This document shows, piece after piece, positions 45,969-57,038 of a stretch of DNA of 64,000 nucleotides; position 1 is the first letter of the stretch; each line of letters opens with the position of its first letter. The notes under the pieces are model-generated. The model searched no databases. It was not told where the DNA came from and saw only the letters and a list, made by a program, of their open reading frames with translations. Location: assembly GCF_001653235.2 (NCBI RefSeq), contig NC_035791.1, positions 1,550,001-1,614,000 of the forward strand. Direction: 5' to 3'. The position numbers were made by a program, and so were the translations under genes. The stretch is from Pochonia chlamydosporia 170. Its lineage: Eukaryota; Ascomycota; Sordariomycetes; Hypocreales; Clavicipitaceae.

Positions 45969-47255
45969 GGCTATGTGAAAATCCGTAACCAAGAAAAAAA
46001 GCTTTTGCAGCGAATTGTCCCAAGAGTGACGGAGTGTTTCTCTTACGATGGAGTTTTGTACGGATCGAAGCTGAGTCATGTGGGATCGCAGGAGGAATGA
46101 TCGAAATGGAATCTTCCAATCTCTTTGTCGAGGGCCTCTTATGACCCATCACGTACAATCAATTTATCAACATGGAGCCCTATAACGGTCACATTTTCAT
46201 AGGCTTCTCCGATGCGACGTGGGTACTTCACCTTGCCGAGCTGAAAGAGGCGAACATGTCTAGCGCATCATTCTCATGCACCGGCATATGCAATGCAAGC
46301 AAAGGTATGCTTGTGATGGTCGTCGTCCTTGGTGGCAAAGCAGGGAACTGGTGATATTGACCAGCTGCATGCATTCTTCAAAGCATGAGTCCCCATTTCG
46401 AATACCAGGGCGGTTGTTTGTATTTTTCGTTCCTAGTGCTCCGCTCTCCATAATTTGCTTTGTGCTTCAATAAATGCCTGCACGTCAGCACCAGATTTCG
46501 TTCGCTTCCTACCTTACCATTGACAAGGCAGGCAAGCTGAAAGTAGATGAAGCCTGGTCAGATCTGACAAGTAAGCGAGGCCAGCTAGCGGCTGAGCTAC
46601 TGATTCCTTGTCCCAAGACTCAGAATAGAAGTCACGTTGCGGATGCCCAAGAACTGATTTTCGTTCAATCGGAATTCGTGGAAACAGAAAAGGGCATAGC
46701 TCGATGGTGGTGCAAGACTACTTCGTACGCCGTGTCATCGTCACACTTCACATCTCGTCTAGGAGTGCCGAGGCTATACACCTGAACCAGAAAACTTTTT
46801 CATTAACTTCACGAGATCTTTGAATGAAGAGACCGATGTTTCAGACCGAAGATTTAGTTGCAAAAAGTTCTTTGCTCCTTGTACCCATTTATCACGGCAG
46901 GGTCTTGGCTGGGGGGACCTGGGTGAGCCATGGGTATAGACAGCTCCACAACCATCAGTTAGACCAGGGACCTGGTTAAGTTTCCGGAAAATTCATCTAT
47001 CGACGCTCAAGATGGACACAGGATGCCGAGTATAAAAACGGGGGAAGATGTTGAAAAGATGTGGTAAAGCCACAATGCCCCAGCAGACATCTTGACGCTC
47101 CTGGACCAGACCAGACCAATTTTCAAACATTGAAACCATCAGCTCCTCCATTCGGAAGTAGTTCCTTCCATTTCTTGCCCTCGTCACTGACATAAGCCCC
47201 AACCAACCAGACCAGAACCCAACATTGAAAGAATCATTTCCAACAGTTGGCCAGG
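45969..47255. promoter_or_regulatory. Shared upstream region of the PaaK-like and ATP-grasp-like genes
   Basis: These 1.29 kb separate two divergent start codons and must contain both promoters. The right end carries two CCAGACC clusters (47104-47118 and 47205-47217), the nearer only ~40 bp before the ATP-grasp-like ATG. The middle holds a possible gene remnant (46172-46793), listed separately. Confidence 0.5.
46172..46785 (+). pseudogene. Possible degenerate gene or unresolved short gene
   Basis: Three protein-like islands follow one another on the plus strand in three different frames. An ATG-initiated 44-codon segment begins MEPYNGHIFIGFSDATWVLH (46172-46304). A short island reads SSLVAKQGTGDIDQLHAFFK (46323-46382). 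A longer island begins HQISFASYLTIDKAGKLKVD and contains EAWSDLTSKRGQLAAELLIP and VETEKGIARWWCKTTSYAV, up to a stop at 46783-46785. I could not find intron positions that join them in phase, which suggests frameshifts and decay. I recognise no family. It may equally be chance coding bias in the shared promoter region. Confidence 0.3.
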
Positions 47256-49037
47256 ATGGAAACACCTATCAATCCCTTACTCCGGCAAATTCACATTGGA
47301 CTCGGCCCTAATGGGTACGAGCCGGTGGCATCTTCTATGACGGCAAACAGCACCACGTATATAAGAGAATTTGAACAATTAACCGCAAACCTTGTCCGCA
47401 TTTGTCCCGGGCATATCTGGCCAGGAGAATCGTACAAATCTATCTGTCCGCGTCCAATTCTTATCAACCAGGGCCACCAAGCACATCTTAAGCGTCTGCA
47501 TGAAGCCCTGACAAAGGCCATCACCGACATTGTGCAAAGGTGGTGGTCAGATACGGAAGCGAACTTTCCCTCGCGCATGCCACTTGCAAAAGAGGAGGAA
47601 GATTTGTTGCTATGGATAGAAGACCAAGTCTCTCAAGGCAGAATGCGGCCCTTCTCAGCCTGCCGGGGCTCTTGGAGGCCAGATTTTCTCATCAAAGACA
47701 ATTTGACCGCCACCCCGAATGGTATCATCAACGACCAAGCGGGTGAAAGCGAACTCTTTTGCATAACCGAGATCAACGCCAGATTTTCCTTCAATGGCTG
47801 TCTGCACGAAGCTCTTGGTCAAGAAGCACTTAATGACATGGGTATGGACAAGCTTGGTTTGGCTAGTGCAACGAATTCAGCTCAGGTAAGTACGACGTGG
47901 CTTACTCTGCCATTTTCTCTTTTCATTGCATCGTGCTTGGCGCTATTGTACGAACCAGTCCCACTGGGATTTGCTTCTTGGTTCTTTCTCGCTGGGTCCG
48001 ACACCTCTTTCTGATACGTCAGGAAGGCTTATTTACGAGATTGCTTGCAGAGCTAATGCATACGGGTTTTTTTTTTGTAGATGTTGGACGGATTGATGTC
48101 ATTGTTCCGGCAAGGCCTTCCGTTGCATCTGCTGAAGGATGCAGAGCACGGCTTCGACATCCATATGTTCATGGATATAATGCAACGGCGCTTTGGTGTG
48201 ACAACACGACCAATCACACCTGCAGATCTTAGATTGGTGCCCGATCCCGAGAACGAGACTGGGTTTAAGCTCTGCTGTCTGGCCAGCCACAAGAATGGAT
48301 CAAACCAAGATACTGGCTCCCATCCCGCCCAAGTTGGATCAACAGTACACCAGGCTGGGAAGAAGACAGTCACATGGATTAATGATGCTGGTGAATGGGT
48401 TGAAGAAATTCACCAAGTTGGGCTCGAGCTGCATCAACGGGAGATTGTAGCATTGGATGCAGAGATGCTGCGACAGGTGAGTCTCCGGTGTTTCAACGAC
48501 ATGCGAACAGTGCTGTTAGTCCATGACAAAAGGATGCTGGGCATGGTGAAGCAGGAACTCGAGAATCTCGTAAACCGGGGAGTTCTAACTCTCGCCGAGG
48601 CTCAGGTTCTCGCCAAGGGTATTGCAGACACCGCAAACCCCGGTTCGCCGGAGATGGGTGAGGTGCTGAAATTGACCAAGGCGAACCCGGAACTGAGGAA
48701 GCAATATCTTCTCAAACCTGTACGCAGTGGGAAGGGTGCTGGTATCGTCTTTGGTGACGAGACCAGCCCAGATGAGTGGGTTGCGGCACTCGAGAATCTC
48801 CAGAGCCCCGTTCTGGTTCCAGGGGTATCCTGCGTTGTGCAGCGCCGGATCACACCCCGGCTATATGATGTGATAATAAAGTCCTCTGGCGACAGGGTTC
48901 GATATCCTCTGGTTGGAACGTATCATGCTATTCACGGAAACTTGCTCGGACTGGGTATCTGGCGTACCAGCGCCGATCGGATTTGCGCCCTCAGCACAGG
49001 AGGATCTTGGATGTGCTCCGTTATCAGCCGGGGGTAA
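47256..49037 (+). CDS. ATP-grasp-like ligase with permuted motif order
   Basis: Predicted 528 aa from exons 47256..47885 and 48081..49037 (clean GTAAGT and TTGTAG ends, phase 0). Residues ~150-181 contain RPDFLI and ITEINARFSFNG, where E-I-N looks like the metal-binding end of an ATP-grasp fold. Much later, ~211-222 codons into exon 2 (residues ~421-432), comes LLKPVRSGKGAGIVFGDE, which resembles the ATP-binding Lys and glycine loop. VLVPGVSCVVQRRITPRLYD follows, as the hinge acid region might. This order is reversed from classic ATP-grasp, as in circularly permuted members. The end is LVGTYHAIHGNLLGLGIW then GGSWMCSV. ATP-grasp enzymes join a carboxylate to an amine or thiol through an acyl phosphate. 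I assign the fold from motifs only. Intron 47886-48080 contains a T-rich acceptor. Confidence 0.7.
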
Positions 49038-50042
49038 TACCGGTCACAAACACGCAGATTCTTTGTTATTAGTCACGTTTGTCTCGGTTCGGGACGCCTT
49101 TTACTCCTTTTGTCAATACGAAAAGTCTTTCTTGAATCTACCCTTGTCAGCGGCCAAGTATAGCCTTGTGTGCTGCGCGAGATGAGCCACGGTTGTTCAT
49201 TGCTCTTCTGATTAGCCAGTCACTTCCGTCGTGAGCCGTGAAGGTCCAATCCAGGCGCTTCAGAGTTCCCATTGTTTCAAAATCTATTTCATTTCGTTGA
49301 GAGCTGGTAGCCACTATTTACGGAGGACTAATTATACGGACACGATGCTGCAACAAGCCAATCAATGGCTGCGGCTGACGTGTTTTTACACAAGCTCTAT
49401 GGTGTTACATGACCATGCCTTGTTGTATCTTCGTCATATTGAATATTTTACCTGCATCAACTCTTTACGTTATGGTTATCCCCATGGCCTGAACAAGAAA
49501 GCAAGAACTACTTGGAAATACTAGATTCTTTACCCCAAAAAGAATCATGGCAGTCACTCTCAGCCCCCACCTAGTGATATGTACCGCCGCTGTTACGCAG
49601 CACAACGCACCGACCTCCCATCTTGAGGATGTTTTACTTTGTTTATGCTGGTATCATCCACATGCATGTACTCTAGTTGTGGCGGTGTCTTTGCTTCAGT
49701 TCAGCTCTACGGCCTGGGATGAACCGGGATGACCGAACCTGCAATGGCTACTTAAGATGGGCTGAGGTGTGGATTTGCAGGGCCAGGCGAGCCGGTTGTG
49801 CATGGGTCCATACAGCAGCAATGAGTCTGGATATTACGAAACATTGGGATTTTCTTTCGTCTTTGAACCGAGGCGACTATGTGGTGGCCGGAGAGTATGG
49901 AGAAACAAAGAAAAGTTGATAATAGGCCGCCAGGGTGAATCATTCTCGCCATATCGTCGATTCCATAACTCTTGTTCCCAATCTCCTGTCTATCAGTTGA
50001 ATCTATCAGATTTCCAAGCAGAAAACTTAAACTTTACTCATC
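49038..50042. other. Gene-free stretch, 1.0 kb
   Basis: This is the spacer between the ATP-grasp-like and TauD-like genes, both on the plus strand. It should carry one terminator and the TauD-like promoter. I see no coding or RNA gene; ORFs here are below 100 aa and domain-free. Confidence 0.45.
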
Positions 50043-50960
50043 ATGACTCTACTTACACCCTTCCGGTCAAGTGCCATATTCACCCTCAGACGAATACCAA
50101 ACCCATCAAATCGCAAGGTCTACACATCCCACCACCGTCATCTAACTACATCGACAATCCTCCCCCATCTCCAAGCCCCTTCTCTGCTCGAGGCCCGAAA
50201 CCCCAAACACACAAGTCTCATCGCCTCACACCTCCAAGAACAAGGCATCCTCAAAGTCACACTCGGGTTCAACGACCCCCAAAGTACATACCTTCAACAC
50301 CTCATCGACTCGCTCCACCGCCATCATGGCCACAAGCTGCCCATCTCTCACAGCGCCAGTCGCGGTTGGTTCTGGGACGTCCGTCCCGCCAACGACAACT
50401 TCCAAACGGAGAATCACCAGGCTCGCTCAGAAACAATGAACGAGTTCCCCTGGCACACGGACTGCAGCTACGAGAACCCGACACCGCGCTTCTTCGCGCT
50501 ACAGGTCCTTCGACACGATCACCTCGGAGGAGGCACACTGTCCGTCACCAGCGTAGCCAGTCTGACAGACATTTTATCCGAATCCACGAGACGGGCCTTG
50601 CAAAAGGACGAGTTCCAGATCCACATACCCAGGGAATTCGTCAAAAAGGCCGAACAAAAGTCCATCACGGGCAGGATACTAGCCAGAAGTCAAGGCCAAA
50701 GTATCATGCGGTTCAGGCAAGATATTCTTACGCCCTTGACAGAGGATGCCAGTGCCGCACTGACCGAATTAAACGATACTTTGAAAAAGGTGCGCTCTTC
50801 AAACCACGCAGTTCATCTGACGGCGTCGGATCTCCCTACCGGTTCGGTAATACTAGTCGACAACTTTAGATGGTTACATGCAAGGAATCACGTCAAAGAT
50901 CCGGAGAGACATCTCCGCCGAGTACGATGGGATGCTGTCCCCTTTGGAAGCGATCCGTAA
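50043..50960 (+). CDS. TauD-like Fe(II)/2-oxoglutarate dioxygenase
   Basis: An intronless 305-aa protein. Iron ligands are visible as H138 and D140 in FPWHTDCSYENPTPRFF and a distal H279 in VDNFRWLHARNHV, followed by the 2-oxoglutarate-binding Arg region (ERHLRRVRWD, ~288-297). This is the HxD...H facial triad with the TauD/TfdA core. Such enzymes hydroxylate, desaturate or epoxidise small molecules while decarboxylating 2-oxoglutarate. The first ~38 residues (MTLLTPFRSSAIFTLRRIPN, then RKVYTSHHRHLTTST) are rich in Arg/Ser/Thr with no acidic residue, as in a mitochondrial presequence. The substrate is unknown. It lies 1.0 kb downstream of the ATP-grasp-like gene in the same direction and may act in the same pathway. 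Confidence 0.88.
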   Translation: MTLLTPFRSSAIFTLRRIPNPSNRKVYTSHHRHLTTSTILPHLQAPSLLEARNPKHTSLIASHLQEQGILKVTLGFNDPQSTYLQHLIDSLHRHHGHKLPISHSASRGWFWDVRPANDNFQTENHQARSETMNEFPWHTDCSYENPTPRFFALQVLRHDHLGGGTLSVTSVASLTDILSESTRRALQKDEFQIHIPREFVKKAEQKSITGRILARSQGQSIMRFRQDILTPLTEDASAALTELNDTLKKVRSSNHAVHLTASDLPTGSVILVDNFRWLHARNHVKDPERHLRRVRWDAVPFGSDP

Positions 50961-52414
50961 TCACATGTTTCTATAGCTACAGGTACAGGCATGTATAATA
51001 AAGAACGATCAAGCACACCCGACTCTAACCGCCGTGACATCAAAGAATTCTCTTAACAGCCCTTTTCCAGAAAACATAAAGAGTTTTCAGCCCTAAGAGA
51101 GAATTATAAAAACAGGGTCCACGTGCCGTCTTTGCCGTCATTACTCGTACGTCCCTTGAACCTAGCCCGTGACAAGGGTCCAACGGTGAGGCTGTATCCA
51201 CAAGTAAGGAAACGAATGCAACGTAGTCGTCTTGGATACTACGCAATACAGACCATAATATAGTTCAAAATAGGGGTAGAGAATGAAAAGTTGCGACTTG
51301 CAATTTTCAACATGAGTATGAAAGGAATGATTCATGTCGCCAAGGTGTCAGAATTAGTGCGACTAGCGCATTGGTTGCATTGGATCAGATTTCTCGGACG
51401 CGCGGGCCGAGCCGACGCTAAACCTCGTCCGAGGATAAACCACAGGATAAATTTAACATCAAACAAAAACAATAAAAATACGACCCGAGGTTGACTCTTA
51501 CCACCTGAACAAGATCGGTCGCTTTGTATTCTAGCACACTGCATCAATACAAAGACACAAAAGACGTGGCATGACATATCGCATTATGTAAAATCGCCAA
51601 AGACAGTCTTGTCCGGCGTCACTATCTCTAACCCAAAAAGAAACAAAGAAGGAGCAAAAAGTTGCTCCATTGGAAATGCATTCCCGTCATAGCTGAGCAC
51701 CAGACCAGACCAGACCAGACCGTTCCGTCCTTCACGTTGACGAATTATACCTCTCTCAACAACTTTGTCCCCCGCAAGATAGACATTAGCCCCATCGTTT
51801 CCAAGAAATAAAAAGGATAAATCAAGACCGGCATAAAAAGACATAGAGACGCATCACATGGGCATGCCGAGGGAGAGGATACGTGATACAATTCGCAGAA
51901 AAAAAAGAAGAAAAAAACCAAGTGAAAAAGAATAAACCCCAAATCGATTCCCTTCTCCTTCCAAAAGTCGGCCCCAAAGTTGCAAACGCCGGTGGTGGTT
52001 GCTATTGCAAAGAGCCTTCGACACCCCTTTTGTGGTAAAAAATTGTCCAACCCAGTCGCCCCCTCCCGTTCCACTCCATTCCTGTTCCGTAGAAAACAAA
52101 AAAAGCAAAAAGGTTCTTTTTAGGTGCCAAAATCACTCATAAATGCCTGCTTCCCTATGCGTTTCGGTATCATCAGTCGGGTATATATCCTGGAAGCTCA
52201 AATGCCCCAAGTGACAAGAGCTCAAGCAGAAAACTTTCAAAACAAAGCATCAACATAACACAACAAAAAAACAACAAGAATAAGAAACAAATCATGCTCA
52301 TTGTCCACTCAAACATCATCGGATCGCCGAGTGAGTGTGTGGTTTTGACTGGAGTAGTCAATATCAGCACATTTTGGTAGAGTAGCACAGCTTCTCCAAA
52401 TTCTCATCAGTTGA
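50961..52414. other. Convergent 3' region, 1.45 kb
   Basis: It lies between the stops of the TauD-like gene and Med15. It is AT-rich with A/T homopolymer tracts near 51900-51920 and 52080-52270. The densest CCAGACC array of the window (four CCAGAC repeats) lies at 51699-51721. No gene is seen. The 109-aa minus-strand ORF here is aromatic-rich and looks like antisense low-complexity sequence. Confidence 0.5.
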
Positions 52415-55400
52415 TCACATGCCCATAGAGTACAAACTCATATCAAGCTGAAAAGGCTTTGAATAGTCAACTTCAATAGAATCCCAGTCGGGCACAGACC
52501 TCGACGGTGGATCCAACAACAGCATCGGATCAAGACCCCCATCCAATGTTGTGCTATTCATATCCAGAAGGAGGTCGGGATCGAATGTTTGCCAGTTCAT
52601 ATCAATCTCGAGCGCCGCACCCTCTGAGATATCACTATTTGGCTCGCTCGATCCGCCATCCTTGCTGGATTCGGGAGTGTCCTTTGGGGTCAAGGAGCGG
52701 TACATGTTGGCGTCGCTGACGATATTAGGCAGCCCGTTCTCAAAACCAAGGTTGGTGAGTAAAGCTTGAGGGTCAATTGTGCAACCGGCCCAAGGACTGG
52801 GCTTGGTCTGCTTGGAACCCCCAGCGTCCACCTTGGGCTTGCCATCCAATCCCTTGCTCAAAGCACTTCCAGTCCTCTTCATGGCATTGTCTTGGGACAT
52901 CGGTGTACCCGCAACATTCTTGGGCGTCTGACCTTGCTTCGAGGCTGACGCACTCATAGCTACGGCCCCATCAGCTGGTTTCTGCTCCTTCTTGACCGTG
53001 CCGTCCGGTTCCAGGCCCAACGCCAGGGCCAGGTTTTCCTTGACAAACTTGACTGGGTCTTCCCGAGGCTTTGTGTGCTCCTCTTCAACATGATGTTGTA
53101 AGGCCGTCTCGCTTGGGAACCCAAATGGGCCCGCTTCGCATTCTGGCTCTGTGCAGAGGAAAACTGGCTTGGGCGGCTCTTGGCGACGCATCTCTGGTGA
53201 AGCATTCTTGGCTGTCTTCGGCGATGGAGTCGCACCGTGCGGCGTCTGCCCTGGTTGTTGGCCAGAGACCTTCTGCTTCTTACGAGACGAAGGTAATTGA
53301 AGATTCATATCCTTCTGCTTGCCCATATAGCTTGGGTTGCCATGGGGCGAGGATGCTCCAAACGAGAAAGGTGGCTGTGTAGCCGTTGGCGCGGGAGGAG
53401 GTTGTGAGCCCTTACTGGCAGATTTCTGCTGGTTTTTGAGTGCTTGGGAGTTCTTTTCCAGATTGGCCGCGTTCAAAGGTGCTGGCTGAGACTGTTGATT
53501 TTGCTGCGATGCCGCCGGTTGCTGCACTTGTTGCTGTGGCGGTGCAGTTTGGCTTTGCCCTGCTCCCTGACCTTGCTGCGGCTGTTGCCCAGGCTTCATC
53601 ATTCCTCTGCCGTACATGCTGGCTGCTAGGTCCTTAGCCATGCTCTCCAGCATAGCCCGAGCTTGATCGATTTCCGCCGAGTTGATGCTAAATTTGTCTT
53701 TCAAGATTTTCATTGTGTCTGCATCTGCGAATTGCTTCATGATACGTAGGCGCTAAACACCAGTTAGTTCTTTCTTGTTCACAGCCCGCATTGACACATC
53801 TTCAACTGGTGTCTCGGCCATGGTGTTGGCGGTTGCCGTTCATTCTGGGTACTTACAGTTCTGAAAAACATCTTGGCTCGAGCATCATCCCTCGTAATCG
53901 AATACCATTTAGTAAGTCCGCGGCTGACCTTGCCCATATCCTGAGCAATGCGCTGAAGCTTGGCACCAGTTTCACCGAGTTCCTGGGCGTTCATCGATAT
54001 GTCGGGCATTGTTTCTTGGTGAAATTGTCGTTGTTCGTCTTGACTGATGGTTCGCAATCGAGTAAGGGTATCGGCACCGGCCGGTTGAGGCAGACTTGCA
54101 CTTTGGGTCTGTCCTGTTAACTGAAGTTTCATGAATTGTTCATATTTGGCCCGCTGCTCTGGACTGAGCCCGGCAATCTGTTGCGGCGTGAGCGTAGGCA
54201 CCCCCTTCGGCATCTGCTGATTAGGCTGTGACGCTGGACGAGCTGGGGCAGGAGCGGCAGAGTTCGCGTTGGACGTCGCGGCCGTATCCGCAGCATCATC
54301 AGTGCTAGGTCGCTTGAGGCTCTTCGCAGCGGGTTGAGCTTGGTTATTATTCCGCGCTTGACCAGTTCCCGCTTGAACTGGTTGTCTCTGTCCGCCGGAC
54401 TGCATTGAAGCCGTTTGTGCCATATTTGTGGGACTAGCTTGAGTCTGCGACTGGGGAGTTCGGTTCTGCTGCTGCGGTGTTTGTTGCACCGTCATGGGAG
54501 CAGCACCCATTGGATTTGGTGCACCACCAGGTTGGTGCTGTGCCTGGTTCGGTGTCTGGTTTGGTGTCTGACCTTGGGGTTGTGGAGCTCTCATCATGCC
54601 GGCCTGTGGCTGCTGGAGGAAGGCCTGCCGCTTCATCGTCATGAGCATTGTCCGTAGTTGCTCGTCTGGGATGTGACCGAGATCCGCGCGCTGGCTCCGC
54701 GCTCGCATCAGCTCCTGTGGTGTTACCTGTAGAACATGCGCGGGCACATTTCCCACGGGTCGTTGCATGCCCATCTGCTGCTGTTGATTTGGCATCTGCG
54801 CTCCAGCATTCGGCATTGCGGCAGTATTCACGTTGGGGTTTTGGCCGGCTTGCTGTTGCATCGACGCTCGACGTTGCATAAGAACCGTGAACTGTCTTTG
54901 TTGAAGTCCGCCAAGCTGGCCCCGGGTTGGCGGTGGTAAAGTGCTGTTCTGACTGAGCCAAATCTTCAAATCTCTCCACTTCTTGACTTCTACAGGAAGT
55001 TGCCCGACAATGTTCTGGACCTGTGGTGGTAGGTCCATAGCATCCATCATTGCTTGGGCTTGGTTATTTTGGATCGGCATCCTTGGCATCGGCATTTGCT
55101 GTTGCTGTTGATTGACTGACATACCCCCATTAGGCTGTTGCATGCCCTGAGCTCCCTGTCCAGTGGCCATGTTTAGGTTCATTTGTCCAGCAAATTGGTT
55201 TTGTGGTCTTTGTTGCTGATTCATTTGACCACCATTCATGGCCATCTGCTCTTGTCGTTGGTTTTGCCACTTTCTGAAGACTTCGCTGAGCTTGTCGGGA
55301 GGCAGGCCCTGAATTGCCTGCCTCTGCTCTGGCGTCATATTGGCTAGCATGTTGTTGAATGCCTGGTTGTTTGGCCGCTGAGTACCTTGGTTGAAGCGCT

Positions 55401-57038
55401 GATCGCCGAAAGGAACGGTGCCTTGACCCAAACCTTGGTTACCCATGGGGTTCATGGCGCCGGGAGGACGCGACACTGGGGTATTCAAGGTGTTCATAGC
55501 TGGGCTCTGTGAAGGTGGCATGCCACCTGCCATGCTATTCTGCTGATTCTGCTGCTGCATCTTCACTTGCTGCAACTGATTCTGGGACTGCTGAGCGGCT
55601 TGGTTCATCTTCATTTGTTGAAGATTGACACCAGCTTGCTGGGGTTGCTGCTGGCCCTGCCGAGGTGTCTGGTTCGGTCCCTGGGCACCTGGCATATTTT
55701 GATTGCCAGGCTGGGGAGTGGCATGTTGGGCGCCCCCGGAGCTAGCTGGTACAACCATCTGGCCCGCCTGCTGGGCCATGAGACCAGTCATTTGCTGATC
55801 TTTGATGCTCTCCATATTAGGAGTGAATTGGGAGAAGTCGTTGGGTTGCCCGGCATTCATCATATTCTGTCGTTGCTGGAAGGATTGCTGGCTGTGTTGC
55901 TGCTGCATCATAGCCGCAGCAGCCGCCTGTCCGCCATTCTGATTCTGCGTTGCAGCCTGTTGCTGGGCCTGCAGGCGGTTCATATTAGTCTTCAGCATTT
56001 GGAGCGCCTGATTCTGATAGAACCAGACCACCAGATCCTTTCCTTGAGCTTGTATCTCGTTCAGTTGTTGAGGGGTTAGTCTCTGTTGTAAACTCATTCT
56101 GGTGGTAGCCTTTTGTTGCTCAGACGCCTGTGCCAGCATCTTGGACGCAAGATCCATGACCTTGGCCCTGTCTGACTGAGCGAGTCGCGATACATCGGTA
56201 GGAACTTGTTGTGGTTGCCGGTTTTGCATTGCCATGGCTTGCTGGTTCGGTCCCATGGCTCTGCCCATACCCATCTGCTGTTGCTGCTGAAGTTGAGGGT
56301 GCGGTTGTGCCTGTTGAGGCAGCTGTCCAGTTTGCATCTGGTGCTGGAGATGTTGGAATCCGGGTTGAACTTGACCCATACCACGTCCCATTTGAGCCTG
56401 CATATTCATCATGGCCTGAGCCTGTGCCTGAGCCTGCGCCTGTGCCTGCGCATTGGCATTGAGGTTGTTTTGTATGTTAGGCTCGTTTGCCTGTCGCTTC
56501 TTGAAGAATTCCAGAGTCTTGGTTGCCATAGTTTGGTCATAAGCCTCCTGTAACATAATGGTTAGTCAACTTTGGCCTCCTCAATTGGCGATAGCAGTCC
56601 GACGCGTAAGGGCAACTATACAAACCTTGCTTGGTGATTTGTGAAACACCTCTCGCTCAAAATTGCAGCCTACTTCTGCAGCTCGCATATGGTCGACTCC
56701 AGCGATGCCCAAAGCTATATTTGAAATACTAAAAAGACGTTAGCCGTTGTTACCATTGTTGTTTTGTCTTCTTGTTTTATTTTCAACTCTACACTGGGCA
56801 ACGGCACAGAACGCGGGTAGATTTGAGGGAAATTGGGCACTCACAGATCCATAGTCTTCCCCATACGGTCGTTGAAGCTGACATTACCTTGCCATGTTAG
56901 GCCGTTTGAAGGTTGTTGGTTTGCCATAAGGTTCTGGTACACCATTTGCTGAAGCTGGTGAGAATTAGTAGGCGGCCGTCGCAGCTGCTGGGGCATCATT
57001 TGACCCGCCCCAGCCATTTGCTGCATGTTGGCGGCCAT
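52415..57038 (-). CDS. MED15: Mediator subunit 15 (Med15/Gal11)
   Basis: Predicted 1441 aa from exons 56845..57038, 56626..56728, 53857..56547 and 52415..53752. Joins give GKTMDLISNIALGIAGVDHM, NFEREVFHKSPSKEAYDQTM and KMFFRTRLRIMKQFADADTM. Residues ~25-115 form a KIX-type domain (TMDLISNIALGIAGVDHMRA, then AAEVGCNFEREVFHKSP and EAYDQTMATKTLEFFKKRQA), the activator-binding surface of Med15. Long Gln/Met/Pro/Asn-rich stretches follow through the third exon, with shorter structured islands (NLNANAQAQAQAQ early; ALNKL-type helices at TPEQRQAIQGLPPDKLSEVF and LPVEVKKWRDLKIWLSQN). Near the end, a PHGATPSPKTAKNASPE region precedes CTEPECEAGPFGFPSETALQ and HVEEEHTKPRE, a C2H2-like finger. Med15 sits in the Mediator tail and receives signals from DNA-bound activators. 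Confidence 0.92.
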
